Assembly: GCA_965262425.1 (NCBI GenBank)
Contig: OZ253536.1
Location: 5,022,001 to 5,086,000 of the forward strand
DNA: 64,000 nucleotides
Direction: 5' to 3'
From: CAZOZZ01 sp965262425
GTDB lineage: Bacteria; Acidobacteriota; Terriglobia; 20CM-2-55-15
Of this stretch, positions 44,525 to 52,666 are shown piece by piece (within the stretch, counting starts at the first letter, position 1; every line of letters begins with the position of its first letter). The position numbers and the translations under genes were made by a program. Below the pieces are notes generated by a model. The model was not told the DNA's origin and did no database searches. It saw nothing but the letters and a program-made list of their open reading frames with translations.

Positions 44525-46139
44525 CTAACGGGCCTTCGTTACGATCAGTTCGTCGACTGTCGGGGGTAGATCCGGCGACGATTCTGTCTCGTTTCTTTCG
44601 GGCCTGTGCTGGTCCCACCATCTCCCGGCCTCATCCGGCGACCAGGGATTTGTCGTCGCGATCTTCCGGAGTCTGGCATCCAGAACCTCGGCCGAGGGAA
44701 CACGATCTCGATTTTTCTTTTCGAGGCATTCGAGAATCAGGTGGTCGATGTCCGAATCCACTTCCCGTTCGGTAAAACCAGACGGTGCTTCAGGAACTTC
44801 GCCGTGATGTTTCATCAGCATCTGCACGGTCGTTGATGCTTCGAAGACCGTGCGTCCGGTGAGCAGCCAGAACGCGACGCAGCCCAGCGAATAGATGTCG
44901 CTTGTGGCATCGACTTGATCGACGTCGCCACCGGCCATTTCCGGCGACGCATACGCCGGTGTGCCGGTAAAGCTACCGTCCTGGGTCACGGCAACGTCGC
45001 CGGCATCTGTGCCACGCGCTTGCTTCACGAGGCCGAAATCCAGGAGCTTCACGAAATCCAGATCCCGGCCGTATCGACAGATGAAGATGTTGGCCGGTTT
45101 GATGTCCCGGTGCACCATTCCCACTTGATGCGCTTCGGCCAGGGAATGGCAGACCTGACGAAGGATGTGGACGACTCTGCCCGGCGGAAGCGGCCCGTTC
45201 ATGCGGATCAGGTTCTCCAGGTCGAGGCCGACGAGAAGCTCCATCACGTAGTAGAACGTGCCGTCGCTGGTGAGACCGAAATCGTAAACGTCGATCGTGT
45301 GAGGGGAGCGCAAACCCGCCGTGGCCTGAACCTCACGTTCGAACCTTTCGAGGTGTGCCGGCGTGATGCCCCCGTCCAGGTCGGTGCGGATCAGCTTGAT
45401 CGCGGCCGTTCGCGCCAACAGCATGTGATCGGCCTTCCAGACCTCTCCCATGCCCCCTCTGCCGAGCCGTTCGCTCAGGCGATAGCTTCCCATCTGTCGC
45501 GCCTGGGCGACATCGCGTCCAAGACCGTGAATGACGCTGGATGCCAGGACGGCTATTCCGACGCACAGATAATTTGCCACGACGGGCTCAGCCAGAATGA
45601 TGCCCGGCAGCGTGAAGCCTTGCAGCATCAAGACAAGGAGCATCACCGGGAAAATGCTCGCCGTTGTCATCGCTGCGACGAAAGTTTTCCTGGGTCGGGC
45701 GGGAAGGAACAACGGAAACGCCACGATCCACACGGTGGTCCATGTGAGTCCCCCGGGAACCACGCTGGGGTCGCCGTTCCAGGTGAGCACGCCAATGTTG
45801 ATACCCACGGCCCCGTAGACTTCGAAGATGAGGCCGATCGTCTGGATCTGGTCTGGCGCCAGTCCGCCGGATCGGAGGGCCAGGTAGAGAGCCAGTGAAG
45901 AGGCGATGAAGACTGCGGCGACGATTCCGAATGAAATGGTTTGTAGCCGCGTCCAACTCGTGTGGATGCGGGACCACAAAGAATGAAATGAAGTAGATGC
46001 CCGCGTAGACGAGCACCAGGATCTCTAACCGCCCGGAAGCCTGGTCGATCAGGTCGGTGGGCAGGCCGGAGGATTCCGGGCTCTTGCGCTTGCTCCCGAA
46101 TCCTGAGGAATCGGGTTTTTGAATAATCCTCTGGTTCAC
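44525..46139 (-). pseudogene. Membrane-anchored Ser/Thr protein kinase, frameshifted
   Basis: A Hanks-type kinase with an N-terminal membrane region. From 46139 the first frame reads LPTDLIDQASGRLEILVLVY and AGIYFISF, then the protein continues in another frame as LWSRIHTSWTRLQTISFG. Removing one A of the AAA at 45978-45980 (plus strand) joins them into about 537 residues. About five membrane helices come first; the kinase domain has GRGGMGEVWKA (P-loop), AAIKLI (Lys), MVHRDIKPANIF (catalytic Asp), LLDFGLVK and a GTPAYASPE loop. No PASTA repeats. The normal frame after the lesion is intact, so this may be a sequence error. Confidence 0.8.
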
Positions 46140-46143
46140 TCGT

Positions 46144-47661
46144 CTACTGGCCCAGGGCCGGGGCCCGAGGCATCCTTCCTTCTCTCATCGCCGCGTGATA
46201 AAGGACCGATGCCATGACGACCGCGGCCTGCTTCAGGTCTTCGCTCCCCACGCGTTCGAAGGTATCCACGTTCGTGTGATGTGTCCTGACGTCGTAGTCG
46301 GTGTAATCGTGGATAGCCTGGAAACCCGGCAGGCCGGCGCGTATGAACGACAGGTGGTCCGTGCTCCCGACGCCCTGGAGCGTCGCGACCCTCGCGCCGA
46401 GGTCGTTGAACGGCTCCAGGTACGCTTCCATAATTTCGCGTGCTTCCTGATTTCCTTCCATGAAGAAGCCGTAGATTGGCGCGTACCCGTTGTCGAGGTT
46501 GAAGTAGACGGAGAACTTGTCGTGAGCTGTCTTGTTCTCTTCGCCCGCCAGATGCTGCTCGACGTATTCCCGCGACCCGAGCAAACCCTGCTCTTCCCCG
46601 CCCCAGAGAGCAATCCGGATCGTGCGACGGGGTTCCACACCCAGGGCAGTCAGTATGCGCAAAGCTTCCATGGCGATCGAGCAGCCATCGGCGTTGTCGA
46701 TGGCGCCCGTTGCCGAATGCCATGAGTCCAGGTGAGCTCCGACCATCACCACCTCGTCACCGATTTCCGGGTCCGTTCCCGGGATCTCGGCGATGACGTG
46801 ATACGCGTTCGTGTCGTCGGTGTAGTAACGGCTTTCGACGTTGACGGCAAGCTGCACGGGGATGCCCTGTTCGATCAAACGCGCGATGAGGTTGTAGTGC
46901 TCCGCCGCCAGAACCACGGACGGGATGGACTCCGGGCCGCCGTCGCGCCCGGTGACGAAGAGCGTGCCGTGTTCACCGACATTGGGCTCGAGCGTGACGC
47001 CCGCCTTTTCGCTCTCGAGCATTTCGGTCATCGTCCGGCGGAGCTCCTGCCGAAGTTGACGTTCTTCGCGCTGCGCCGTCCCCCGGGCGGACAGCGTGCC
47101 CGAAGTTGGGGATCGACCCGAAGGCGGGACCAGCGAGTCTTCGAGTGAAGGTTGCGGTCGGTCCTCTCTCACGAAGCGGGTCTGCGCAGGGCGCGTCAGA
47201 ACGATTCGTCCGGAGAGTTTTCCTTCAAAATCCCGAAGTTCATCCGCCGACCCGACGTCCCCCATGAACACCGGCTCGCCCACCAGCTTTCCGTTCGTTG
47301 CGGCGGACCATCCCCGCGGGTATCCGATCATCGGCATGTACCGCGGCTCGATCATCTCGACCGAGAAGCCTTCCAGTTCCCATCCGCGCCCGAAGTCCCA
47401 CCCTTCGGTACGGACGTTCTTCATCCCCCACTCGCCCATCTTGTCCCGAGTCCATCGGACAGCTTCCTGATACGCCGGGGAGGCGGTCAATCGCGGCCCG
47501 ATCACGTTCGTCAGGTGACCGAACACCTCCATGACGCGCGAGTTTTCGTACCCTTCCTGGCGGATCCGTTCGACCATGCTCCGATCGATAGGTTCCTGGG
47601 CCGACAGATGAGCAGGCAGAAGGATAAGAGCCAATAGAGAAACAGCAATGAATCGCTTCAT
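46144..47661 (-). CDS. Secreted M28 family metallopeptidase
   Basis: 505 residues from the ATG at 47661, preceded by GAGGTTCCC; the frame is open to 47688. A signal peptide (KRFIAVSLLALILLPAHLSA) is followed by a PA-domain-like insertion and the M28 catalytic part: VGAHLDSWHSATGAIDNADG (His and bridging Asp), LWGGEEQGLLGSREYV (catalytic Glu pair), NLDNGYAP and a final HHTNVDT His. The two-zinc site is complete. It probably degrades peptides outside the cell. The kinase gene starts four bases after its stop. Confidence 0.93.
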   Translation of the reverse strand: MKRFIAVSLLALILLPAHLSAQEPIDRSMVERIRQEGYENSRVMEVFGHLTNVIGPRLTASPAYQEAVRWTRDKMGEWGMKNVRTEGWDFGRGWELEGFSVEMIEPRYMPMIGYPRGWSAATNGKLVGEPVFMGDVGSADELRDFEGKLSGRIVLTRPAQTRFVREDRPQPSLEDSLVPPSGRSPTSGTLSARGTAQREERQLRQELRRTMTEMLESEKAGVTLEPNVGEHGTLFVTGRDGGPESIPSVVLAAEHYNLIARLIEQGIPVQLAVNVESRYYTDDTNAYHVIAEIPGTDPEIGDEVVMVGAHLDSWHSATGAIDNADGCSIAMEALRILTALGVEPRRTIRIALWGGEEQGLLGSREYVEQHLAGEENKTAHDKFSVYFNLDNGYAPIYGFFMEGNQEAREIMEAYLEPFNDLGARVATLQGVGSTDHLSFIRAGLPGFQAIHDYTDYDVRTHHTNVDTFERVGSEDLKQAAVVMASVLYHAAMREGRMPRAPALGQ

Positions 47662-47710
47662 GGGAACCTCCCCGTCGAGTCCAGTCAAACAAGTCCGTTC
47701 TAGCTAGTGA

Positions 47711-47980
47711 GGTCGCTATGATTGTCCGAAACGGAGCCCACGGGCAACAAAAAGGAGGGGACGCATCGACCAGCGAATTAAGCTACGAAGTGTTGCAGAG
47801 AATCTTCGTGTCCGCGTGCTCGACCTGGCGACGCTGATTGAACTCGATCAACAATTAGGCTGGGACAAGGACGAGGCCGTTCTGCCGGTGTTGCGGAGGA
47901 CGCTGGAGGAGTCTCGAAAAGATAAGGGCGTATCCTTCGTTGGGATTGCGGCCGGATCTGAACTACAATTCCGATCCTGA
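47711..47980 (+). pseudogene. Remnant of a nucleotidyltransferase-like gene (C-terminal end)
   Basis: A frame without a start codon, open from 47711, encodes VRVLDLATLIELDQQLG followed by WDKDEAVLPVLRRTLEESRK. This resembles the C-terminal end of small bacterial nucleotidyltransferases of the toxin-antitoxin type, where a segment of the form LDLPTLIRLK...GRxKD...VLPxLRxTLEE is common. The catalytic part is absent. It lies 32 bases before the amidohydrolase gene. Family assignment is by memory of the pattern and is tentative. Confidence 0.4.
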
Positions 47981-48012
47981 ACCCAATAGCACAACATTGG
48001 AGGAGATAGGCG

Positions 48013-49047
48013 ATGGCCAGGTCGAACCTGAACCGGAGGGACTTTCTCAAACTTTCCATTGCTGCAGGCGTCGCGACATCCGGGATGTTATCTGTACCCG
48101 CCGCGCACGCGCAGATGTTTCAAAAGCCCGACTGGCGGATCATCGACATGCACACCCACCTGATCCGGCAGGTCCGACCTCCATTGCCCCGCAATGAGGA
48201 CCTGCGCTCGAATCCGCTTACGAGCCACTATACGTGGCACGAGCATAACGGGGACTTGCTGGTTGCCGAAATGAACGTGGCCGGCGTCACCCAGGCGCTG
48301 GTGAAGACCTATGAGGCGGCGGATCTGGCCATTGCGTTGAGGCGATTCGGTATGGACCCGGCTGAATTCCAGACCGGGGAGGCTTATATGCTGCCCTGGA
48401 TCCGAAAATACCCGGAACGATTCCTGTGGGCCGCGGTCTTCAACCCGACGCGGACCGACATGATGGCGGAATGGAAGCGGCGCATCGAGGGCGACGAGCT
48501 GAAGGCCGTTGTTTTCCGGCCCCCGTTTTTCCCGAGCAATCCCATCAACGACAGCACACACCGCGAGGTTCTGGATTGGTGCAGTGCCAACCAGAAACCA
48601 GTGATGATGACTTTCGAAGGTATCGTCCCGCCGGATACACCCGATCAGGCCGAGTACCTGTCCTGGTTCGGTGAAGTCGTGGATGCGTATCCGGGGATTC
48701 GATTCTGCCTCATGCACATGGGCTTCGACGAACTGGCGCAACTGGCGCGGGTTCCGATGCTCCGTCTGGTTAACGAGCTCAACGAGCGGCACGGCAACGT
48801 CTGGTTCGAGACGGCCATGCACGTCGACCACACATATCCCTACTTGGGCTATCTCGAAAAGCTCGAAATGCTGTTCCAGGCGGTCGGAAGGGATCGAATC
48901 ATGTGGAGCACGGACTGGCCCTGGACCGAGCCATGGAGCAAATACTTTCAGCATGTCCAGGCTGTCCTCGAAAATGCCCACTTCCTTTCTCAGGACGAGA
49001 AAAGACTGTTCCTCGGCGAGAACGCCGTCACGTACCTGGGAATCTGA
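48013..49047 (+). CDS. Tat-exported amidohydrolase (TIM-barrel, amidohydrolase-2 type)
   Basis: The 344-residue protein starts with a twin-arginine signal (NRRDFLKLSIAAGVATSG, cleavage near AHAQ), then the metal motif IIDMHTHLI, a central CLMHMG His and STDWPW with the late metal Asp. This fits the amidohydrolase-2 branch (decarboxylase/dihydroorotase-like TIM barrels). Tat export implies folding with its metal before secretion. The ribosome site GGAGGAG lies 10 bases before the ATG. Substrate unknown. Confidence 0.85.
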   Translation: MARSNLNRRDFLKLSIAAGVATSGMLSVPAAHAQMFQKPDWRIIDMHTHLIRQVRPPLPRNEDLRSNPLTSHYTWHEHNGDLLVAEMNVAGVTQALVKTYEAADLAIALRRFGMDPAEFQTGEAYMLPWIRKYPERFLWAAVFNPTRTDMMAEWKRRIEGDELKAVVFRPPFFPSNPINDSTHREVLDWCSANQKPVMMTFEGIVPPDTPDQAEYLSWFGEVVDAYPGIRFCLMHMGFDELAQLARVPMLRLVNELNERHGNVWFETAMHVDHTYPYLGYLEKLEMLFQAVGRDRIMWSTDWPWTEPWSKYFQHVQAVLENAHFLSQDEKRLFLGENAVTYLGI

Positions 49048-49129
49048 GTCGTTACGAAATGTAAGTGGCGGTTGTCCGACCGATAGGGGACTGAGCTTGC
49101 TCTGTCCCCGGTGAAGGTGACCCAGGCTC

Positions 49130-49741
49130 CTACTCTCCAGCGATCCCGTCCCAACTCCCCTTCATCCCCCCTCCGGTGACCTCACACGTGTGGGGAAACT
49201 CCAGGCTGCAGTCGTCGATCGGTTTACGCAGCTTCGGGTCCATCAGTTCATGGATGTCCAGCCGCATGGCCTCCCTGGAGTAGGCGGCCAGGTCGAGGAT
49301 TCCCGTGTCCATCCGGATCGCGTCCTCGGGGCATGCTTCGACGCAGTAGCCGCAGTAGACACAGACGCCCAGATCAATGTCGAAGCGGATCGGGTACTTC
49401 TCGACGTTGGGGTCGGGATGCTCCCCGGCCACGATCGTAATGCACTTGGCCGGGCAGACCGTCTCACAGAGCATGCACCCCACGCAGCGGGGGGTCTTGT
49501 CCTCGCGCAAGGTGAGCCGGTGCCGGCTCCGGAACCGCGACATGAGAGGCCGAAGTTCTTCCGGATACTGGATGGTGACGCCTGCAGAAAGATGCTTCAA
49601 GCTGCCCAGTTTGTGGGCGATATGGAGGAATAGGTTGCGGAAGAAGTGTCTGAACGTGATTTTGAGGCCGGACACGATCTGGGGGAGATAGAGCTTCTCC
49701 CAAAAAGTCAGTTCGGGTCTCTGGACAACTCTTACGGCCAC
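49130..49741 (-). CDS. nuoI: NADH-quinone oxidoreductase subunit I
   Basis: The 203-residue subunit has two 4Fe-4S motifs, CVGCMLCETVCPAKC and CVYCGYCVEACPEDA, which carry clusters N6a and N6b in the peripheral arm of complex I. It starts at GTG 49741 with GGGGAG upstream. It is the last gene of the leftward nuo operon and is separated from nuoH by an odd 172-base AT-rich spacer, while most other junctions overlap. Confidence 0.95.
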   Translation of the reverse strand: MAVRVVQRPELTFWEKLYLPQIVSGLKITFRHFFRNLFLHIAHKLGSLKHLSAGVTIQYPEELRPLMSRFRSRHRLTLREDKTPRCVGCMLCETVCPAKCITIVAGEHPDPNVEKYPIRFDIDLGVCVYCGYCVEACPEDAIRMDTGILDLAAYSREAMRLDIHELMDPKLRKPIDDCSLEFPHTCEVTGGGMKGSWDGIAGE

Positions 49742-49913
49742 TTTTAGAATGCTCCCCTGAGACGAAGAGTTCGGAAACGGAGTCTCACTAGGTTCGATTG
49801 GAAATTGCGATATTTAATAATCCGCATTGCAGGTTGCTCATTGTAGATTGCTTCATCTCAAATTTTTGGAAGCTTGTGAAACTTGTTGCCGAAATTTGCA
49901 ATAAGTCCCTATT
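49742..49913. repeat. AT-rich spacer with degenerate short repeats between nuoH and nuoI
   Basis: A 172-base gap inside an otherwise tight operon. Its base composition is clearly lower in GC than the flanks, and the 49800-49860 part carries imperfect repeats of a CAATCTGCAAT-like unit on the minus strand (GCAATCTACAATGAGCAACC). No protein or RNA gene is seen. Confidence 0.4.
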
Positions 49914-51038
49914 TCAAGACGCCTCCCCCAGAAAGACCAGCACAACGGCTGTGACCACGACGTTGGCCACCGAGACCGGGAACAACCCCTTCCATCCCAA
50001 CCCCATGAGCTGGTCGTAACGGAACCGTGGCAGGGTCCAGCGTATTTGCATGAAGACGAACATAAAGATCGCGCTCTTGATCGAAAAACTGGCCACCCCG
50101 AGCAGGATGTAAACCAGATGGGGGACGGCGAGCTCTGCGCCCCAGGGGAAATGGAAACCGTCCTGCAGCAGGAAGGGCACTTGCCACCCGCCAAAAAAGA
50201 GCGTGGTCGAAAGACACGCCACCACGATGGTCTCCAGGAAATCCGTCAGGAAGAACATCCCGAACTTCATGCCGCTGTACTCTACGAAGTACCCGACGAT
50301 TTCCGATTCGCCTTCGGGCAGATCGAAAGGAAGCCGTTTGGTCTCAGCCAGGGCCGCGGTCAGGAAGATGAAAAAAGCCACCGGCTGGGTGACGATGCCC
50401 CAGCGAGGGATCCAGCCGCCGATCATCTGCCCCTGGGCGCGCACCAGCTCCGCGAGGTCCATTGTTCCATAGACCATGATCACGCCGAGGACGGCGATGC
50501 CCAATGCGATCTCATAGGAAATCATCTGCGCCGTGGCCCGCAAGCCGCCCATGATGGCGTAGTTGTTTCGAGAGGCAAACCCGGCCAGGATCACGCCGTA
50601 GACTCCGAGCGAGAGCATGGCAAAGATGTAGAGCAGGGCCGCGTCGATCTTGGCCACCTGAAGGTCGATGATCGGATCCGCCAGGTTGAGCCGGTCCCCA
50701 AAGGGAATCTCCCCAACGTCGAGGCTGTCCCCAAAGGGAATCGCGGCGAAGGTCACCAGGGCGAAGAACACGGCAAAAAAAGGGGCCAGGGCGTGGAGCG
50801 TCTTGTCGGCGCCGGTCGGGACGATGTCCTCCTTGGTGAACATTTTGATCGCATCGGCGATGCCGTGAAACAATCCCAGCAGGCGAAAGCCGAAGATCGG
50901 GGCGCGGTTGGCGCCGATCCGATCCTGGATCAAAGCGGATTGTTTCCGCTCTACCCACGTATGAAACCCGGCCAGGTTCAAGACCGCGAAAAGAACGATT
51001 CCGGCCAGAACGACTTTGATGACCAGGAGTTCGATCAT
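49914..51038 (-). CDS. nuoH: NADH-quinone oxidoreductase subunit H
   Basis: A 374-residue membrane subunit with AGFHTWVERKQSALIQDRIGANRAP-type start (here ERKQSALIQDRIGANRAP), ETKRLPFDLPEGESEIVGYF and VFMQIRWTLPRFRYDQLM, all standard. It links the quinone site to the membrane arm. The loop near residues 100-125 holds an 11-residue tandem duplication (IPFGDSLDVGE / IPFGDRLNLAD). Its start overlaps nuoG by four bases. Confidence 0.96.
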   Translation of the reverse strand: MIELLVIKVVLAGIVLFAVLNLAGFHTWVERKQSALIQDRIGANRAPIFGFRLLGLFHGIADAIKMFTKEDIVPTGADKTLHALAPFFAVFFALVTFAAIPFGDSLDVGEIPFGDRLNLADPIIDLQVAKIDAALLYIFAMLSLGVYGVILAGFASRNNYAIMGGLRATAQMISYEIALGIAVLGVIMVYGTMDLAELVRAQGQMIGGWIPRWGIVTQPVAFFIFLTAALAETKRLPFDLPEGESEIVGYFVEYSGMKFGMFFLTDFLETIVVACLSTTLFFGGWQVPFLLQDGFHFPWGAELAVPHLVYILLGVASFSIKSAIFMFVFMQIRWTLPRFRYDQLMGLGWKGLFPVSVANVVVTAVVLVFLGEAS

Positions 51039-52666
51039 GGTACCTTCGTACCCGGAGCAGGCTCGATGGTCGCCACGTCCACCCCGTCTGCGCCGATCGT
51101 TTCATAGCTCAATCCGTTGAAAGGCGCCAGCCTCTCGGCAAGCCCACCGAAGATCTCCGCCGGCCCTCTCCAATCGAGTTCCATGTCCAGCTTCCCGGCC
51201 AATTCCAGAAGGACACGCCAGTCCTCCCGGGAGTTTTCGAATGGCGGAAAGGCGCAGCCGATGCGCTGAACGCGGCCGTGACAGTTCACGAAGGTCCCGT
51301 CCTTCTCCACATAGGCGGCGCTGGGCAGCACCCAATGGGCCCAGGGTACGGTCGCGTTCTCGTTCGTGCCCGAGAGCACGACGAGACCCACCTTCTCGCG
51401 GAGACCCCGGATCTTTTCTTCCCCAAACAGATCCACAAGGTCGTGCCCCATGACCCAGAGGACATCCAGATTCCCGGCAAGCGCCTCGTCGACGATCTGG
51501 GCGGCTTGGAGGGCGCCCGGCCCGGCCAGGCCCAACAGGGTTGCCCCAAGCGTGTTGGGATTCTTGTCGGCCTTGATAAGGAAGTCGTCCGAGGATCCCG
51601 GTCTTTCCGGAACAACAGTCGTGACCTGGGCGCCCAGCTTGCCCTCGAAAATGTCACGGATCAGAAAGAGCTCTTCGTTGGTGAGCTGGGCGGAGGCGAT
51701 CACGCCGGTCCGGGCACCGCCGTTCTGTTCCTTGCCCGACTCTGCCACGGCTGTCGAGATCGCAGTGAGCGCCTGTTCCCAGGTTGCATCCTCTCCATTG
51801 GCGCCCGGCCCGCGTACGTTACCCAGTCGCGCCTGATCGATCCAGCCAAGCCCGTAGCGTCCCTCATCGCACAGCCACCACTGGTTCACATCGGGGTTGT
51901 ATCGGGGCTTGACGCGTAACATGCGCGCGCCCTCGTTCAAGTGAGGCCGGTCCAGGACGTAGTGCATGTCGATGTTGCATCCCTGACTGCAGCCGTTGCA
52001 GACGGTGGGGGCGCTCGAGAGATACCAGACCCGGGCCTTGTAACGGAAATCCCTCTCGGTCAGGGCTCCCACGGGACAAATGTCCACCACGTTCGCCGAG
52101 TAGGGATTCTCGAGGACATCGCCAGGGTAGAGCCCGAGTTCGGCGCGGTCCCCGCGATTGAAGATACCGAACTCGCCGGTCTTGGTAATTTCGTCGGTGA
52201 AGCGCACGCACCGGGAGCACAGGATGCAGCGTTCCTGGTCCAGCATCACATGGGGGCCGAGCTCCACGGCCTTGTGCTTCTTGACCTTGTGTTCCCTGAA
52301 CCGTGGATTATAGAGCCCGAAATTCAAGTAGAAGTTCTGCAGGTCGCACTCGCCGGACTGGTCGCACACCGGGCAGTCGAGCGGGTGGTTGGCCAGGAGG
52401 AACTCCAGCACCGCGCGGCGGCCTTCCTCCGCTTCGGCGCTCGTGGTGTGCACCACCATCCCTTCGGTCACGGCGGTATTACAGGCAATCTGGAGCTTGG
52501 GAGCTTTCTCCACGTTCACGAGACAAATGCGGCAGTTGCCTGCGATCGAGAGTCCGGGGTGGTAGCAGTACCGCGGAATGAAGATTCCCATTTTCTCGGC
52601 GGCCTGGATGACAGTGGTGCCCTCCGAGACGGTTATTTTACGGCCGTCGATGCTCACCTCAGGCAT
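51035..52666 (-). CDS. nuoG: NADH-quinone oxidoreductase subunit G
   Basis: 543 residues from the ATG at 52666; the frame is open to 52933 but that part lies antisense-like inside nuoEF. It has an N-terminal 2Fe-2S ferredoxin domain (RYCYHPGLSIAGNCRICLV), the His/Cys 4Fe-4S motif HPLDCPVCDQSGECDLQ, a CILCSRCVRF cluster and a CNGCSQGCNI cluster, then a short molybdopterin-like remnant. Shorter than the 900-residue E. coli form, as in many other phyla. It overlaps nuoEF by eight bases. Confidence 0.95.
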   Translation of the reverse strand: MPEVSIDGRKITVSEGTTVIQAAEKMGIFIPRYCYHPGLSIAGNCRICLVNVEKAPKLQIACNTAVTEGMVVHTTSAEAEEGRRAVLEFLLANHPLDCPVCDQSGECDLQNFYLNFGLYNPRFREHKVKKHKAVELGPHVMLDQERCILCSRCVRFTDEITKTGEFGIFNRGDRAELGLYPGDVLENPYSANVVDICPVGALTERDFRYKARVWYLSSAPTVCNGCSQGCNIDMHYVLDRPHLNEGARMLRVKPRYNPDVNQWWLCDEGRYGLGWIDQARLGNVRGPGANGEDATWEQALTAISTAVAESGKEQNGGARTGVIASAQLTNEELFLIRDIFEGKLGAQVTTVVPERPGSSDDFLIKADKNPNTLGATLLGLAGPGALQAAQIVDEALAGNLDVLWVMGHDLVDLFGEEKIRGLREKVGLVVLSGTNENATVPWAHWVLPSAAYVEKDGTFVNCHGRVQRIGCAFPPFENSREDWRVLLELAGKLDMELDWRGPAEIFGGLAERLAPFNGLSYETIGADGVDVATIEPAPGTKVP

